Origin: Nostoc parmelioides FACHB-3921 | GTDB taxonomy: Bacteria > Cyanobacteriota > Cyanobacteriia > Cyanobacteriales > Nostocaceae | Reading direction: 5' to 3' | DNA length: 38,275 nt | Assembly (NCBI RefSeq): GCF_014696625.1 | Contig: NZ_JACJQL010000055.1 | Location: 1-38,275, forward strand | Part shown: piece by piece, positions 25,788-34,383 of the stretch | Position numbering within the stretch: position 1 is the first letter of the stretch | Layout: every line of letters starts with the position of its first letter | Made by a program: the position numbers and the translations under genes | Notes under the pieces: model-generated | The model's database searches: none | What the model was told of the DNA's origin: nothing | Seen by the model: only the letters and a program-made list of their open reading frames with translations

Positions 25788-26246
25788 CTAACTAGTAGCC
25801 ATTGCTCGGATAATATCACCACGGGTGAGGATACCAATCACCTGACCCTCATCATCTAATACTGGTAGACGGTGAACGTTGCGATCGTGCATCAATTGAG
25901 CAGCTTGTTTCACAGACTTTTCAGGGGAAACGGTAACAGGATTTTTACTCATCACTTCGCCCACAGTCTGTCCTAAAGCCTTATGCAAATCGCGTTCATA
26001 AACAGCAGGATTCTGTAAATATATGACACTATCTAAAAACATGATGTACGCAGGAGGAGTTACACCAGTTTCTTGCCACATCAAATCAGTCTCTGAGATA
26101 ATGCCCAACAATTTACCGTCATTATCCACAACAGGTAAACCACTGATGCGTCGTTCTGCCAGAATCTTGATAGCTTCTTGTAGCGGCGTTTCTGGCTTGA
26201 CAACAACTGGGTTGTGACTCATTACATCGGCAACGGTTTTAGGCAT
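25788..26246 (-). CDS. CBS-domain pair protein
   Basis: A 152-residue stand-alone protein with two CBS domains (a Bateman module). The first starts KTVADVMSHNPVVV with ISGLPVVDNDGKLLGIISETDL; the second has VGEVMSKNPVTVSP and HRLPVLDDEGQVIGILTRGDI. Such modules bind adenine nucleotides and act as energy-state or redox sensors for partner enzymes; the partner is not apparent here. Start: ATG at 26246 gives the common family start MPKTVADVM; the frame is open to a TTG at 26270. It lies between the nblB-like and mutT genes, with repeats on both sides. Confidence 0.88.
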   Translation of the reverse strand: MPKTVADVMSHNPVVVKPETPLQEAIKILAERRISGLPVVDNDGKLLGIISETDLMWQETGVTPPAYIMFLDSVIYLQNPAVYERDLHKALGQTVGEVMSKNPVTVSPEKSVKQAAQLMHDRNVHRLPVLDDEGQVIGILTRGDIIRAMATS

Positions 26247-26338
26247 TGGTTTACTGACACTCTTTTCCAAAGTCTCTGGGATTATTGTAGAAAATTCAGG
26301 TACTCTACTGAATTTGGTTAATAGATTGTTACGGTAAT

Positions 26339-26392
26339 GGACAGTTAACAGTCATCAGTCATCAGTCATCAGTCAACCGTCAACAGTCCTCA
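26339..26392. repeat. STRR-like heptamers running into the mutT 3' end
   Basis: cagttaacagtcatcagtcatcagtcatcagtcaaccgtcaacag is a chain of 7-mers. It overlaps the last codons of mutT, whose final T-V-D-G and stop codon are encoded by the repeat. Confidence 0.75.
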
Positions 26393-26804
26393 TCTCCCCC
26401 ACTCTCTTCAATGCAGCGATAATTTCGCTATTCGCCTCAGGAAATGTAAAATCTTCTAGCTCATCTACAGTTACCCAGCGAACTTCGTCGCATTCTAGAG
26501 GCTGAGGAATACCTTTCAGTAAGCGACAATGATGCACTGTCAAAGTAACACGCAAGTGAGTATAAGTGTGATCAATAGTTATGAGACATTCACCCACTTC
26601 AATAAATATCCCTAGTTCTTCATAAATCTCTCGTTGAATACATTGTTCTACGGTTTCCCCTGGTTCGATTTTCCCGCCAGGAAATTCCCACAAACCCCCC
26701 ATCACGCCCCCTGGACGACGGCGGTCAATTAATATTTGCTGCTGGTCGTTCCAAATGACAGCAACACCGATAATTTTGTGTGGTGGAGTAGTGGTTGTAT
26801 TCAT
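26373..26804 (-). CDS. mutT: Nudix hydrolase, MutT-type 8-oxo-dGTP diphosphatase
   Basis: A 143-residue Nudix protein with the Nudix box intact: GKIEPGETVEQCIQREIYEELGI near residues 44-66 (G-x5-E-x7-R-E-x2-E-E-x-G). The preceding RRRPGGVMGGLWEFPGG and the length fit MutT, which removes oxidised nucleotides to prevent transversions. The start ATG gives MNTTTTPPHKIIGVAVIWN. The C-terminal residues come from a heptamer repeat that has spread into the coding end. Cytoplasmic; the exact nucleotide substrate is by family. Confidence 0.85.
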   Translation of the reverse strand: MNTTTTPPHKIIGVAVIWNDQQQILIDRRRPGGVMGGLWEFPGGKIEPGETVEQCIQREIYEELGIFIEVGECLITIDHTYTHLRVTLTVHHCRLLKGIPQPLECDEVRWVTVDELEDFTFPEANSEIIAALKRVGEMRTVDG

Positions 26805-27405
26805 ATTGTTTGGTAATGGAGAGATTGGGGAGTGGGGGAGGTGACAATTGACGACTGATGACAGTTAACAGTTAACAGACAACCGACAACTGACAACTGA
26901 CCAACAACAAAACTCGGCAGATTTGGTGGATCTCTACCGAGTTCTTACTTAACGCGATGTGCAACTTATTTTTGAAACCCCTCTCCAAACCTCTCCCCGT
27001 TGGCGTTAGCCTGCCGTTAGGCAAGCGGAGAGAGGCTTTGAATCTTGCGCCCCTTCCCTGTCTCCGACACGCTGCGCGAACGCAGGGAAGGGTGTGGGGG
27101 TTAGGTTTGAGAGAAAGTTGCACACGGCGTTACTTATTAAAAATATAACTTAAATACTGTTCATATATTGTCGCCAGTAGTGTTAGGACATCAATAGATA
27201 ATACAACCTAGACATAACAAGACTTTTAACGCAGTCCCCAGTCCCCAGCCCCCGGTACCCAGTCCCCAGTACCCAGCTATAATTTGCCTGTTTGTGGTTG
27301 ACCCTACGAATGAAGTGAGTTCGCGCCAGCTTATCGTAGGGAACAGGGAATTTATCCTTGTGTATTTAATTAAGCACTGAGGTGCTGACTACAAACTAGA
27401 CAAGC
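26805..27405. other. Repeat-rich spacer between mutT and the DUF760 gene
   Basis: About 600 bp without a real gene. It holds heptamer repeats near 26850-26905 and 27232-27280 (agtccccagtccccagcccc...), the dispersed GC-rich element listed separately, and AT-rich filler. Apparent ORFs here are repeat translations. Confidence 0.6.
26976..27125. repeat. Dispersed GC-rich palindromic element, copy 1
   Basis: Contains ccccttccctgtctccgacacgctgcgcgaacgcagggaaggg, whose ends CCTTCCCT and AGGGAAGG pair, preceded by a CCTCTCC arm and followed by gtgggggttagg. An inverted, somewhat longer copy lies at about 29733-29868. Confidence 0.7.
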
Positions 27406-27750
27406 TTATTCAGCTTCGTTGTGGTTACTCTCACTTCCTTGTAAGACTGTTTCAAAGCTCATTCTCTGTTCAGCGTTCCGCAAGAAGTAGCCGCTAATCA
27501 TTGCTGAGGCTAGCAATCGTCCTAAATGTTCGCGGCTAGTAGTGATGGTGACTCCAAAATGTTCTGGAGGTAGATTGCCCAATAATCCGATGATATTGCG
27601 CTCCATTACCTGAAAAACTTCTGGTGATGTGGGTTTAGAAAGTTGGGTAACGGTTTCTGGACTTAATGACTTAACATACTGCCACAGCAGATTGGCTGTT
27701 TCTGAGTCGCTATTAAAAAATTCGGAAACTCGGTTAGATTGATTACTCAC
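27406..27750 (-). CDS. DUF760 family protein
   Basis: A 114-residue soluble helical protein matching the cyanobacterial/plastid DUF760 family: SETANLLWQYVKSLSPETV, then QVMERNIIGLLGNLPPEHF and TSREHLGRLLASAMISGYFL. The start is a GTG at 27750, chosen because a near-perfect AGGAGG (27756-27761) lies 5 nt upstream. The frame is open further to 27879, but those extra residues do not look like the family. A role in plastid or cyanobacterial proteostasis has been suggested for relatives; function unsettled. Confidence 0.8.
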   Translation of the reverse strand: MSNQSNRVSEFFNSDSETANLLWQYVKSLSPETVTQLSKPTSPEVFQVMERNIIGLLGNLPPEHFGVTITTSREHLGRLLASAMISGYFLRNAEQRMSFETVLQGSESNHNEAE

Positions 27751-27998
27751 TTTTTCCTCCTGCAATAATACTGGTGGGTGTGATGATAATGGCTTTAAAT
27801 AGATGATTGATATATGTCTGTTATCTGACTGCTTTAACCATTTGGTGTTCCTGTCAAATAATGTAACAAACTCATTCATACATTAAAGTGGGTGTAACCG
27901 TACCATAAGCAGGGGATTTTCTCACCTGTTAGTCCATAGTAAAAAGTCAGCAGTCAGATGTAAACAGAGGATTTACATCTCACTACTGACCACTGTAC

Positions 27999-28018
27999 AG
28001 ACGCGATTCATCGCGTCT
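27999..28018. repeat. Dispersed palindrome AGACGCGAT-N2-ATCGCGTCT, copy 3
   Basis: A perfect 9-bp inverted repeat that starts 4 nt beyond the sigma factor stop codon on the minus strand. There is no T-tract, so it is a repeat rather than a typical terminator, although it could block 3' decay. Confidence 0.75.
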
Positions 28019-28022
28019 CTGA

Positions 28023-29021
28023 CTAACTGGCTAAATACTCACCCATATTGGCTTTAGACTTACGCAGTTTGGTAAGCGCTTCTCGTTCGATTTGTCTAAC
28101 TCGTTCGCGGCTGATGTTAAGTATTTCGCCGATTCTTGCTAGAGTTAGGGCTTGCCCATCGATTAAGCCAAAGCGGAGTGTGATTACTTCTTTCTGCTGG
28201 GGCGTTAATTGCTCCATCAGTACCTCTAGGTCGTTGGATAGGGAAGATTGCATGACAAAATCTTCCGGAGAAGCGCCTGGATCTTCCAACATTTCTCCTA
28301 GTTCGGTGTCGTAATTGTCTCCTAAGCGTAAATCTAAGGATAAGGGGAGACGGGCTTTTTCTAAATATTCCCTAACTTGTTTGGGTGTGAGTTCTAATTC
28401 GTTGGCTAATTCACCGGCTGTAGGCGCACGTCCCAATCTCTGGGAGAGCTGACGCTGGGCTTTTTTAATTTTGTTCAGCTTCTCGGTGATATGGATGGGT
28501 AGGCGGATAGTACGTGCTTTTTCAGCGATCGCCCGCGTGATGGCTTGACGTATCCACCAATAGGCGTAGGTAGAAAATCTATACCCCTTGGTGGGGTCAA
28601 ATTTCTCTACACCTCGTTGCATTCCAATACTGCCTTCTTGGATGAGGTCTAATAAATCGACGTTACGTTTAATATATTTTTTGGCAACGGATACCACTAG
28701 CCGCAAGTTGGCTTCTACCATTTTGCGCTTGGCTATTTCGCCATCGGCGATCGCTTCCAGCAAATCTGCTGGGTTGAGATTGGCCGCTTTTGCCCACTCT
28801 TCTACGCTTGGTTCACGCCCTGACTGGGTTGCCAATTCCTCTCGCATTTCTTGCAACGTTGTGGAACGCTGTACCTGCTTACCATAACGAATTTCTTCTT
28901 CATGACTTAACAGTGGTACACGTCCTATCTCACGCAGGTAAGTCCGCACGAGGTCTGTGGCTGTTGGAGCGGTCTTCATGGCGCTACTCTTTGGTGATGA
29001 TGTTTCTGTTGGTAGGGTCAT
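28023..29021 (-). CDS. sigD: Group 2 sigma-70 factor (SigD-like)
   Basis: A 332-residue RpoD-like sigma factor without the long region 1.1 of SigA, as expected of cyanobacterial group 2 factors. Region 1.2 is TDLVRTYLREIGRVPLLSHEEE; region 2 has EANLRLVVSVAKKYIKR, DLIQEGSIGMQRGVEKFDP and YRFSTYAYWWIRQAI for -10 melting and binding; region 3 lies in between; region 4.2 is TLARIGEILNISRERVRQIE for -35 binding. Group membership is clear. The symbol sigD rests on recalled context, since SigD of Nostoc PCC 7120 lies beside carB and a dps gene, as here. Paralogues sigB, sigC and sigE are alternatives. Confidence 0.85.
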   Translation of the reverse strand: MTLPTETSSPKSSAMKTAPTATDLVRTYLREIGRVPLLSHEEEIRYGKQVQRSTTLQEMREELATQSGREPSVEEWAKAANLNPADLLEAIADGEIAKRKMVEANLRLVVSVAKKYIKRNVDLLDLIQEGSIGMQRGVEKFDPTKGYRFSTYAYWWIRQAITRAIAEKARTIRLPIHITEKLNKIKKAQRQLSQRLGRAPTAGELANELELTPKQVREYLEKARLPLSLDLRLGDNYDTELGEMLEDPGASPEDFVMQSSLSNDLEVLMEQLTPQQKEVITLRFGLIDGQALTLARIGEILNISRERVRQIEREALTKLRKSKANMGEYLAS

Positions 29022-29732
29022 TAACTGAATAGATGCTCTTTGCCGTTGCTACCCAGTTAACCTGGGATGTTGTTTGATCGTTTAGGGTTTATACATCCGA
29101 TAATGTCGGCTGTTATAGGAGTTTCAATAGGTCTTTAACTGCTAGACGTTACAGTTATTCCGTATTTCGCACAACTATCTTTAGTTAGATAAAAGGTGTC
29201 GGAAATAACATTTTTGCGTTGAACCTTGTATTAACAATTGTAACATTTATGAGAAAAAATGGTTAATTTGGAGACTAAAAACTTTATAAACTCAGCAAAT
29301 TGTAGCTTTTGTTACCTAAAATTAAAAAGAATTACAGTTTCGCTCATTCATAATTCGACAACACCTTGAGATTAAGATTTGGTTATGGAAAATTTTTAGC
29401 AATAGCAATTGCTATCAACAGCTTTCTAGCAGATTGTTCAGGGACTGAGTAGGATCGTTTAACTCTTGACAGAAGGCTTTTTCAAGACACAAAAGAATAT
29501 CCTGTTGCTATTTGTCTAGCTTTCTAGAAGTATATTCGATTAGCTTTTTCGCAGAGAATTACTATTGCCTCATATTTGTTAAAATATCTCAATGAAAACA
29601 ATAATTATTTTTCTATAATAATTACTTAATTTTTCTTGTAAATACTGCTTAATGCAGATTTCGGATCTTGGGGATTGGGGACTGGCGAAAGTTAGGAATT
29701 GGGGCAGGGGGCAGGGAGAAAGTTTTTGATGA
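29022..29732. other. Long spacer upstream of the sigma factor gene
   Basis: About 700 bp, very AT-rich, no ORF. The part closest to the sigma gene should hold its promoter(s); group 2 sigma genes often have several, but none can be placed with confidence. A short ggggattggggactggcg heptamer-type run appears near 29669-29690. Confidence 0.35.
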
Positions 29733-29868
29733 AGTACCTAACCCCCCCAACCCCCTTCCCTACGTTCGCGCAGCGTGTCGTTCGCGTTAGCGTTGCGTAG
29801 CAAAGACAGGGAAGGGGGAGCCAAACTCACCTCTCCTTGTAGGAGTGGGGGGAGAGGTTCTTTCAAGA
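29733..29868. repeat. Dispersed GC-rich palindromic element, copy 2 (inverted)
   Basis: The reverse complement of cctaacccccccaacccccttccctacgttcgcgcagcgtgtc... aligns with the element at 26976-27125, with about 20 extra bases (cgttcgcgttagcgttgcgtagc) in the middle. A CCTCTCC/GGAGAGG pair follows. It ends just short of the carB stop. Confidence 0.7.
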
Positions 29869-29884
29869 TTACTGAATTGGTGTT

Positions 29885-32800
29885 CTAGAAGTTCGGGCAA
29901 TACTCTTGGATGGTTTTTACGTCCAAGGTGGTATTCTGCATGGAACGGATGGCCGCGACAGTTGCTTTAGCCCCAGCGATAGTTGTAATGATGGGGATTT
30001 TATAAGCTAGACCTGTCCGGCGGATTAATCTGGCATCGGTTTGTGCTTCTTCTCCAGAAGGTGTGTTAATAATCAGTTGGATTTTTTGGTTTTTGATGGC
30101 ATCAATAACGTGGGGACGGCCTTCATGAAGTTTCAAGACTAATTCCACATTCAAGCCGTTTTCTAACAAAACTCGACGCGTACCAAAGGTAGCCATTACT
30201 TTAAAGCCTAAGTCGATAAATTCCCTAACTACGGGTACGGCGGCGGATTTATCGCGATCGCTCATCGATACAAAGACGGTTCCTGTTAGTGGCAGACGTT
30301 CTCCAGCACCTAATTCTGCTTTGGCGAAGGCGCGACCAAAGTCGCTGTCGATTCCCATAACTTCGCCAGTGGAACGCATCTCCGGGCCTAATATTGTATC
30401 AGTTCCTGGGAATTTATTAAAGGGTAATACAGCTTCTTTAACGGCAATGTGATTAGGGATAACTTCTTGGGTAAAGTTTAACTCTTCCAAGGTTTTTCCC
30501 GACATAATCAAGGATGCCAATTTTGCGAGAGGTACGCCAGTAGCTTTAGACACAAAAGGTACGGTACGAGAGGCGCGGGGATTGGCTTCCAAAATATACA
30601 CTTGGGGTGAATAAGAGCTAGCACCAATGACGGCGAACTGAATATTCATCAATCCAACCACAGAAAGCTCTTGTGCTAGTTGTACTGTCCAAGTACGGAT
30701 TTGATTGAGAACGGCTGGTGGTAGGGAAATAGAAGGCAAAGAACAGGCGGAATCCCCTGAGTGAATCCCTGCTTGTTCGATGTGTTCCATAATACCACCA
30801 ATTACGACTCTTCCTGTATGGTCGGCGATCGCATCCACATCGACTTCAATGGCATTTTCCAGGAACTTGTCAATTAAAATTGGGTGTTCTGGTTCCACCT
30901 GCACCGCAAAGGTCATGTACCGTTCCAATTCTGTATCGGAGTAGACAATTTCCATTGCCCTACCACCCAAGACGTAGCTGGGACGCACAACCACCGGGTA
31001 GCCAATACGCTTGGCAACAATCAGTGCATCTTCGTAACTCCGGGCAATTCCGTTTGGTGGTTGGGAAATATTCAACTTTTGGAGGATTTTCTCAAATCTT
31101 TCCCGGTCTTCGGCGCTATCGATTGAGTCGGGGGAAGTACCCCAAATCTTTGTGGGGATTGGCGAAGAATCAGTTCCCAACCGTTGTAGATATTCTTGCA
31201 ACGGCAATGCTAATTTCAAAGGTGTTTGTCCACCAAACTGGACGATGATACCTACGGGGTTCTCAGCTTCGATGATGTTGAGGACATCTTCTTTGGTTAA
31301 TGGCTCGAAGTAGAGGCGATCGCTGGTGTCATAATCGGTGGATACTGTTTCTGGGTTGGAGTTGACCATGATTGTTTCGTATCCAGCCCCTTTCAGTGCA
31401 TAGGCGGCGTGACAACAACAATAGTCAAACTCGATTCCCTGACCGATGCGGTTGGGGCCACCGCCCAAAATCATCACTTTGGGTTTGCTAGCGGGGATAA
31501 CTTCGGTTTCTTCTTCGTAGGTGGAGTAGTAATAGGGTGTAAACGCTTCAAACTCAGCCGCGCAGGTATCGACGGTTTTGTAAACGGGGGTAACTCCTAG
31601 TTCTTTGCGGTAGGCGCGGACTTCATCCTCGGTGGTTTTGGTAGCAAAGGCAATTTGGCGATCGCTAAATCCATCCCGTTTAACTGCATACATCTGTTCT
31701 TGTGTCAATTGTTTCAGAGGTGTGCGTTTGAGGAATTTTTCCACCTCTAACAGTTGCTGCATTTTATCTAGGAACCAAGGGTCAATGGCGGTGAGTTCAT
31801 ATATTTCTTCTGGACTCATACCTAGTTGCAACGCATGACGCACAGCAAAAATCCGGTCTGGGTTTGGTGTCCGCAGTTGGGCGCGAATTTGTTCACCACT
31901 AGGTAATTTTTCGGTTTTGTCGCAACCCCAACCAGCCCGGCCTGTTTCTAGAGAACGCAAAGCTTTTTGGAAGGATTCGTTAAAAGTCCGACCGATAGCC
32001 ATTGCTTCCCCGACGGATTTCATTTGGGTAGTCAAGACTGGTTCGGAACCGGGGAATTTCTCAAAGGCGAAGCGGGGAACTTTGGTAACAACGTAATCAA
32101 TCGTCGGTTCAAAAGATGCGGGGGTTTTCTTGGTGATGTCGTTTCTAATTTCATCCAAGGTGTAGCCCACAGCCAACTTAGCAGCCATCTTGGCAATAGG
32201 GAAGCCGGTAGCTTTGGAAGATAAAGCTGAACTGCGGGAAACACGAGGGTTCATTTCAATAACAACCACATCCCCAGTGACTGGATTCACCGCAAACTGG
32301 ATATTAGAACCGCCCGTTTCTACGCCAATCTCACGGATGATTTTAATCGCCATGTCCCGCAGGCGTTGGTATTCCTTATCGGTGAGGGTTTGGGCGGGGG
32401 CGACGGTAATTGAATCGCCGGTGTGGATACCCATCGGGTCGATATTTTCGATGGAACAGATAATCACAACGTTATCTGCAAGGTCGCGCATCACTTCCAA
32501 CTCATATTCTTTCCAGCCGAGTAGGGACTGGTCGATGAGAATTTGGGAAACGGGACTGGCATCTATCCCGACTTGGGCCATTTCCTCAAATTCTTCTTGG
32601 TTGTACGCAATACCACCACCCGTACCACCCATAGTAAAAGCTGGGCGAATAATTAAAGGATAAGTGCCGATGCGACGGGCGATCGCTTTAGCTTCGTCTA
32701 AAGATGAGGCTGTACCACTGGGGCAAACTTTTACCCCAATTTTATCCATCGCTTCATTGAATAGTTTTCGGTCTTCGGCTTTCTCAATTGCCGGCAACTT

Positions 32801-33154
32801 AGCACCGATTAATTCAACGTTATACTGATCCAGTACGCCATTTTTTGCTAAAGCAACGGCAATATTCAAGGCGGTTTGTCCACCCATTGTGGGTAGTAAA
32901 GCGTCTGGACGCTCTCTAGCAATAACTTTTTCTACTAATTCCGGTGTTAGTGGTTCAATGTAAGTGCGATCGGCTGTTTCCGGATCGGTCATGATGGTCG
33001 CAGGATTGGAATTCACCAGCACTACTTCATAACCTTCTTCTCGCAGTGCTTTACAAGCTTGAGTCCCGGAGTAATCAAACTCACAGGCTTGTCCGATCAC
33101 AATTGGGCCAGATCCCAATAATAATATCTTCTGGATGTCTTGACGGCGGGGCAT
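29885..33154 (-). CDS. carB: Carbamoyl-phosphate synthase large subunit
   Basis: A 1089-residue CarB, which makes carbamoyl phosphate from bicarbonate, ATP and ammonia supplied by CarA, for arginine and pyrimidine synthesis. Two homologous halves each have a pre-ATP-grasp segment (KILLLGSGPIVIGQACEFDY; KVMILGGGPNRIGQGIEFDY) and an ATP-grasp domain (FTMGGTGGGIAYN and VEMNPRVSRSSALSSKATG; PSYVLGGRAMEIVY and LEANPRASRTVPFVSKATG). The C-terminal MGS-like allosteric domain includes VMATFGTRRVLLENG and LIINTPSGEEAQTDARLIRR. Complete and intact. carA is not in the window; separation of carA and carB is common in cyanobacteria. Identity certain. Confidence 0.98.
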   Translation of the reverse strand: MPRRQDIQKILLLGSGPIVIGQACEFDYSGTQACKALREEGYEVVLVNSNPATIMTDPETADRTYIEPLTPELVEKVIARERPDALLPTMGGQTALNIAVALAKNGVLDQYNVELIGAKLPAIEKAEDRKLFNEAMDKIGVKVCPSGTASSLDEAKAIARRIGTYPLIIRPAFTMGGTGGGIAYNQEEFEEMAQVGIDASPVSQILIDQSLLGWKEYELEVMRDLADNVVIICSIENIDPMGIHTGDSITVAPAQTLTDKEYQRLRDMAIKIIREIGVETGGSNIQFAVNPVTGDVVVIEMNPRVSRSSALSSKATGFPIAKMAAKLAVGYTLDEIRNDITKKTPASFEPTIDYVVTKVPRFAFEKFPGSEPVLTTQMKSVGEAMAIGRTFNESFQKALRSLETGRAGWGCDKTEKLPSGEQIRAQLRTPNPDRIFAVRHALQLGMSPEEIYELTAIDPWFLDKMQQLLEVEKFLKRTPLKQLTQEQMYAVKRDGFSDRQIAFATKTTEDEVRAYRKELGVTPVYKTVDTCAAEFEAFTPYYYSTYEEETEVIPASKPKVMILGGGPNRIGQGIEFDYCCCHAAYALKGAGYETIMVNSNPETVSTDYDTSDRLYFEPLTKEDVLNIIEAENPVGIIVQFGGQTPLKLALPLQEYLQRLGTDSSPIPTKIWGTSPDSIDSAEDRERFEKILQKLNISQPPNGIARSYEDALIVAKRIGYPVVVRPSYVLGGRAMEIVYSDTELERYMTFAVQVEPEHPILIDKFLENAIEVDVDAIADHTGRVVIGGIMEHIEQAGIHSGDSACSLPSISLPPAVLNQIRTWTVQLAQELSVVGLMNIQFAVIGASSYSPQVYILEANPRASRTVPFVSKATGVPLAKLASLIMSGKTLEELNFTQEVIPNHIAVKEAVLPFNKFPGTDTILGPEMRSTGEVMGIDSDFGRAFAKAELGAGERLPLTGTVFVSMSDRDKSAAVPVVREFIDLGFKVMATFGTRRVLLENGLNVELVLKLHEGRPHVIDAIKNQKIQLIINTPSGEEAQTDARLIRRTGLAYKIPIITTIAGAKATVAAIRSMQNTTLDVKTIQEYCPNF

Positions 33155-33706
33155 AGTCGTTGGGTTGGAGTACGAGAATACAAATCCTGATTATTTTAAG
33201 GGTCTTTCCCCCTATTCATGTTGTTTATTATCAAGTTTTCTAGGTTTGATAACACAATAGCTGCCAGCTAGTACAACAAGGCAAAAGTCAAAACGATCAT
33301 ATCTCTATATAGTGCGCTGGTTAACCATTTCAAAGCGTCTGTGTCTTTTTGCACTCATTGCACTGAGTGATGTATTCATTCTTTGGTAGTATCCCAATAC
33401 TAACCCTTTAGGAGAAACATAAATTTCATCCGTGTCGTCAGTATTTGAATTTTTCAATTTACTTTGCTTAAAAGTAGTGATACTTTACCCTACATATCAC
33501 ATAGGTAAAAAACTTCCATCATTCCCAGGTCACGTATTTATAACGTAAATTATATGAATACAATAGACCCCAACCTACTGACCATTTTCTGAATTGCATC
33601 GTATTTAATTCAACAAAGACAAATAACTTTTCAAAATCTGCCAGTTCGGTAGGGTGAGTAATGCCTAGCAAAACTATAATACCGGGTAACGTCAACTCTA
33701 CAAATC
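33155..33706. other. Spacer between carB and the dps gene
   Basis: About 550 bp, AT-rich, no ORF. It contains the carB promoter region, which I cannot place. No PyrR- or riboswitch-like structure was recognised, and no GTA-N8-TAC NtcA site was found near the carB start. Confidence 0.35.
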
Positions 33707-33747
33707 AAAAAAAAATGGCAGATAAGTATCAACACTCTCTGCCATTT
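33707..33747 (-). terminator. Intrinsic terminator of the dps gene
   Basis: AAATGGCAGA (33713-33722) pairs perfectly over 10 bp with TCTGCCATTT (33738-33747); on the minus strand the stem is followed by about nine T. It lies about 80 nt after the dps stop codon. Confidence 0.85.
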
Positions 33748-33828
33748 CTGATATTTTTTTAATATCCGTTTTTGCTAAGGATACTTCCTATCTATCGTAG
33801 AATCAACTACCTTTAGGTTAAGTAAAGG

Positions 33829-34383
33829 TTAATTTTGAGCAGGCTGAACAAATCCTAAGGTTAAGCTATCTTTAGCTAAGAAGTGAGCTAAATGATAAGC
33901 TCTTTCTTCGGTTTTTAACAGAATTTTTTCGTAGAGGTAACGTGTACCGCGATCGCCTAAACTTTCAGCCTGAGCCGCTTGGCGACGAATAACGTTGATA
34001 ATTGCCTGTTCTGCTGCTAGGTCATTTTCTACCATCTTACGGGAAGAATATACGCCATCAGATTCTTGTTCAAAACAGGTTAATTCTGCTAACTTGCTGA
34101 AAGAAGCAGCCGGTACGCCACCCAATCCATTCAAGCGTTCGCCAATTTCATGAACGTGGTCTTGCACTTCATTGTAGCTGGAGTTAAAAAACTCATGCAG
34201 TGAGTAAAATTCTGCACCTTCAACTACGAAATGATGTTTTTGGTATTGCAAATAAAGTGCTTGAAAGCTAGCTAGAAGAACATTTAGTCCTTCTGTGACT
34301 GGAGCAGTTACACTCCGATCCAGTAGCACTGGATTGTCGTATACCTGACCAAAATTTTGTAACAAAGTTTGTGTATCAGCCAT
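33829..34383 (-). CDS. Dps-family ferritin-like DNA-binding protein
   Basis: A 184-residue Dps/ferritin-like protein of four helices. The inter-subunit ferroxidase region is recognisable in QKHHFVVEGAEFYSLHEFF followed by YNEVQDHVHEIGERLNGLGG, the family H-x10-12-H-x3-D/E-type layout, with His, Glu and Asp present. Dps dodecamers oxidise and store iron and protect DNA from peroxide. The start ATG has GAGGAGA just upstream, and a strong terminator follows. It sits next to carB and the sigma gene, an order recalled for alr3808-alr3810 of Nostoc PCC 7120. Filamentous cyanobacteria have several Dps paralogues with different metal sites, so the exact type is open. Confidence 0.85.
   Translation of the reverse strand: MADTQTLLQNFGQVYDNPVLLDRSVTAPVTEGLNVLLASFQALYLQYQKHHFVVEGAEFYSLHEFFNSSYNEVQDHVHEIGERLNGLGGVPAASFSKLAELTCFEQESDGVYSSRKMVENDLAAEQAIINVIRRQAAQAESLGDRGTRYLYEKILLKTEERAYHLAHFLAKDSLTLGFVQPAQN

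Noticed and set aside
26872..27148. Short ORFs on both strands in the mutT-DUF760 spacer
   Set aside because: They are translations of dispersed and heptamer repeats.
27999..28018. Palindrome after the sigma gene as an intrinsic terminator
   Set aside because: No T-run follows on the minus strand and the same palindrome occurs elsewhere as a dispersed repeat.
31967..32663. Several plus-strand ORFs of 60-160 codons opposite carB
   Set aside because: Antisense shadows of a highly conserved coding gene; no ribosome binding sites or motifs.
33155..33190. Possible NtcA site (GTA-N8-TAC) upstream of carB
   Set aside because: The only candidate, gtacgagaatac, has the wrong spacing (N6).
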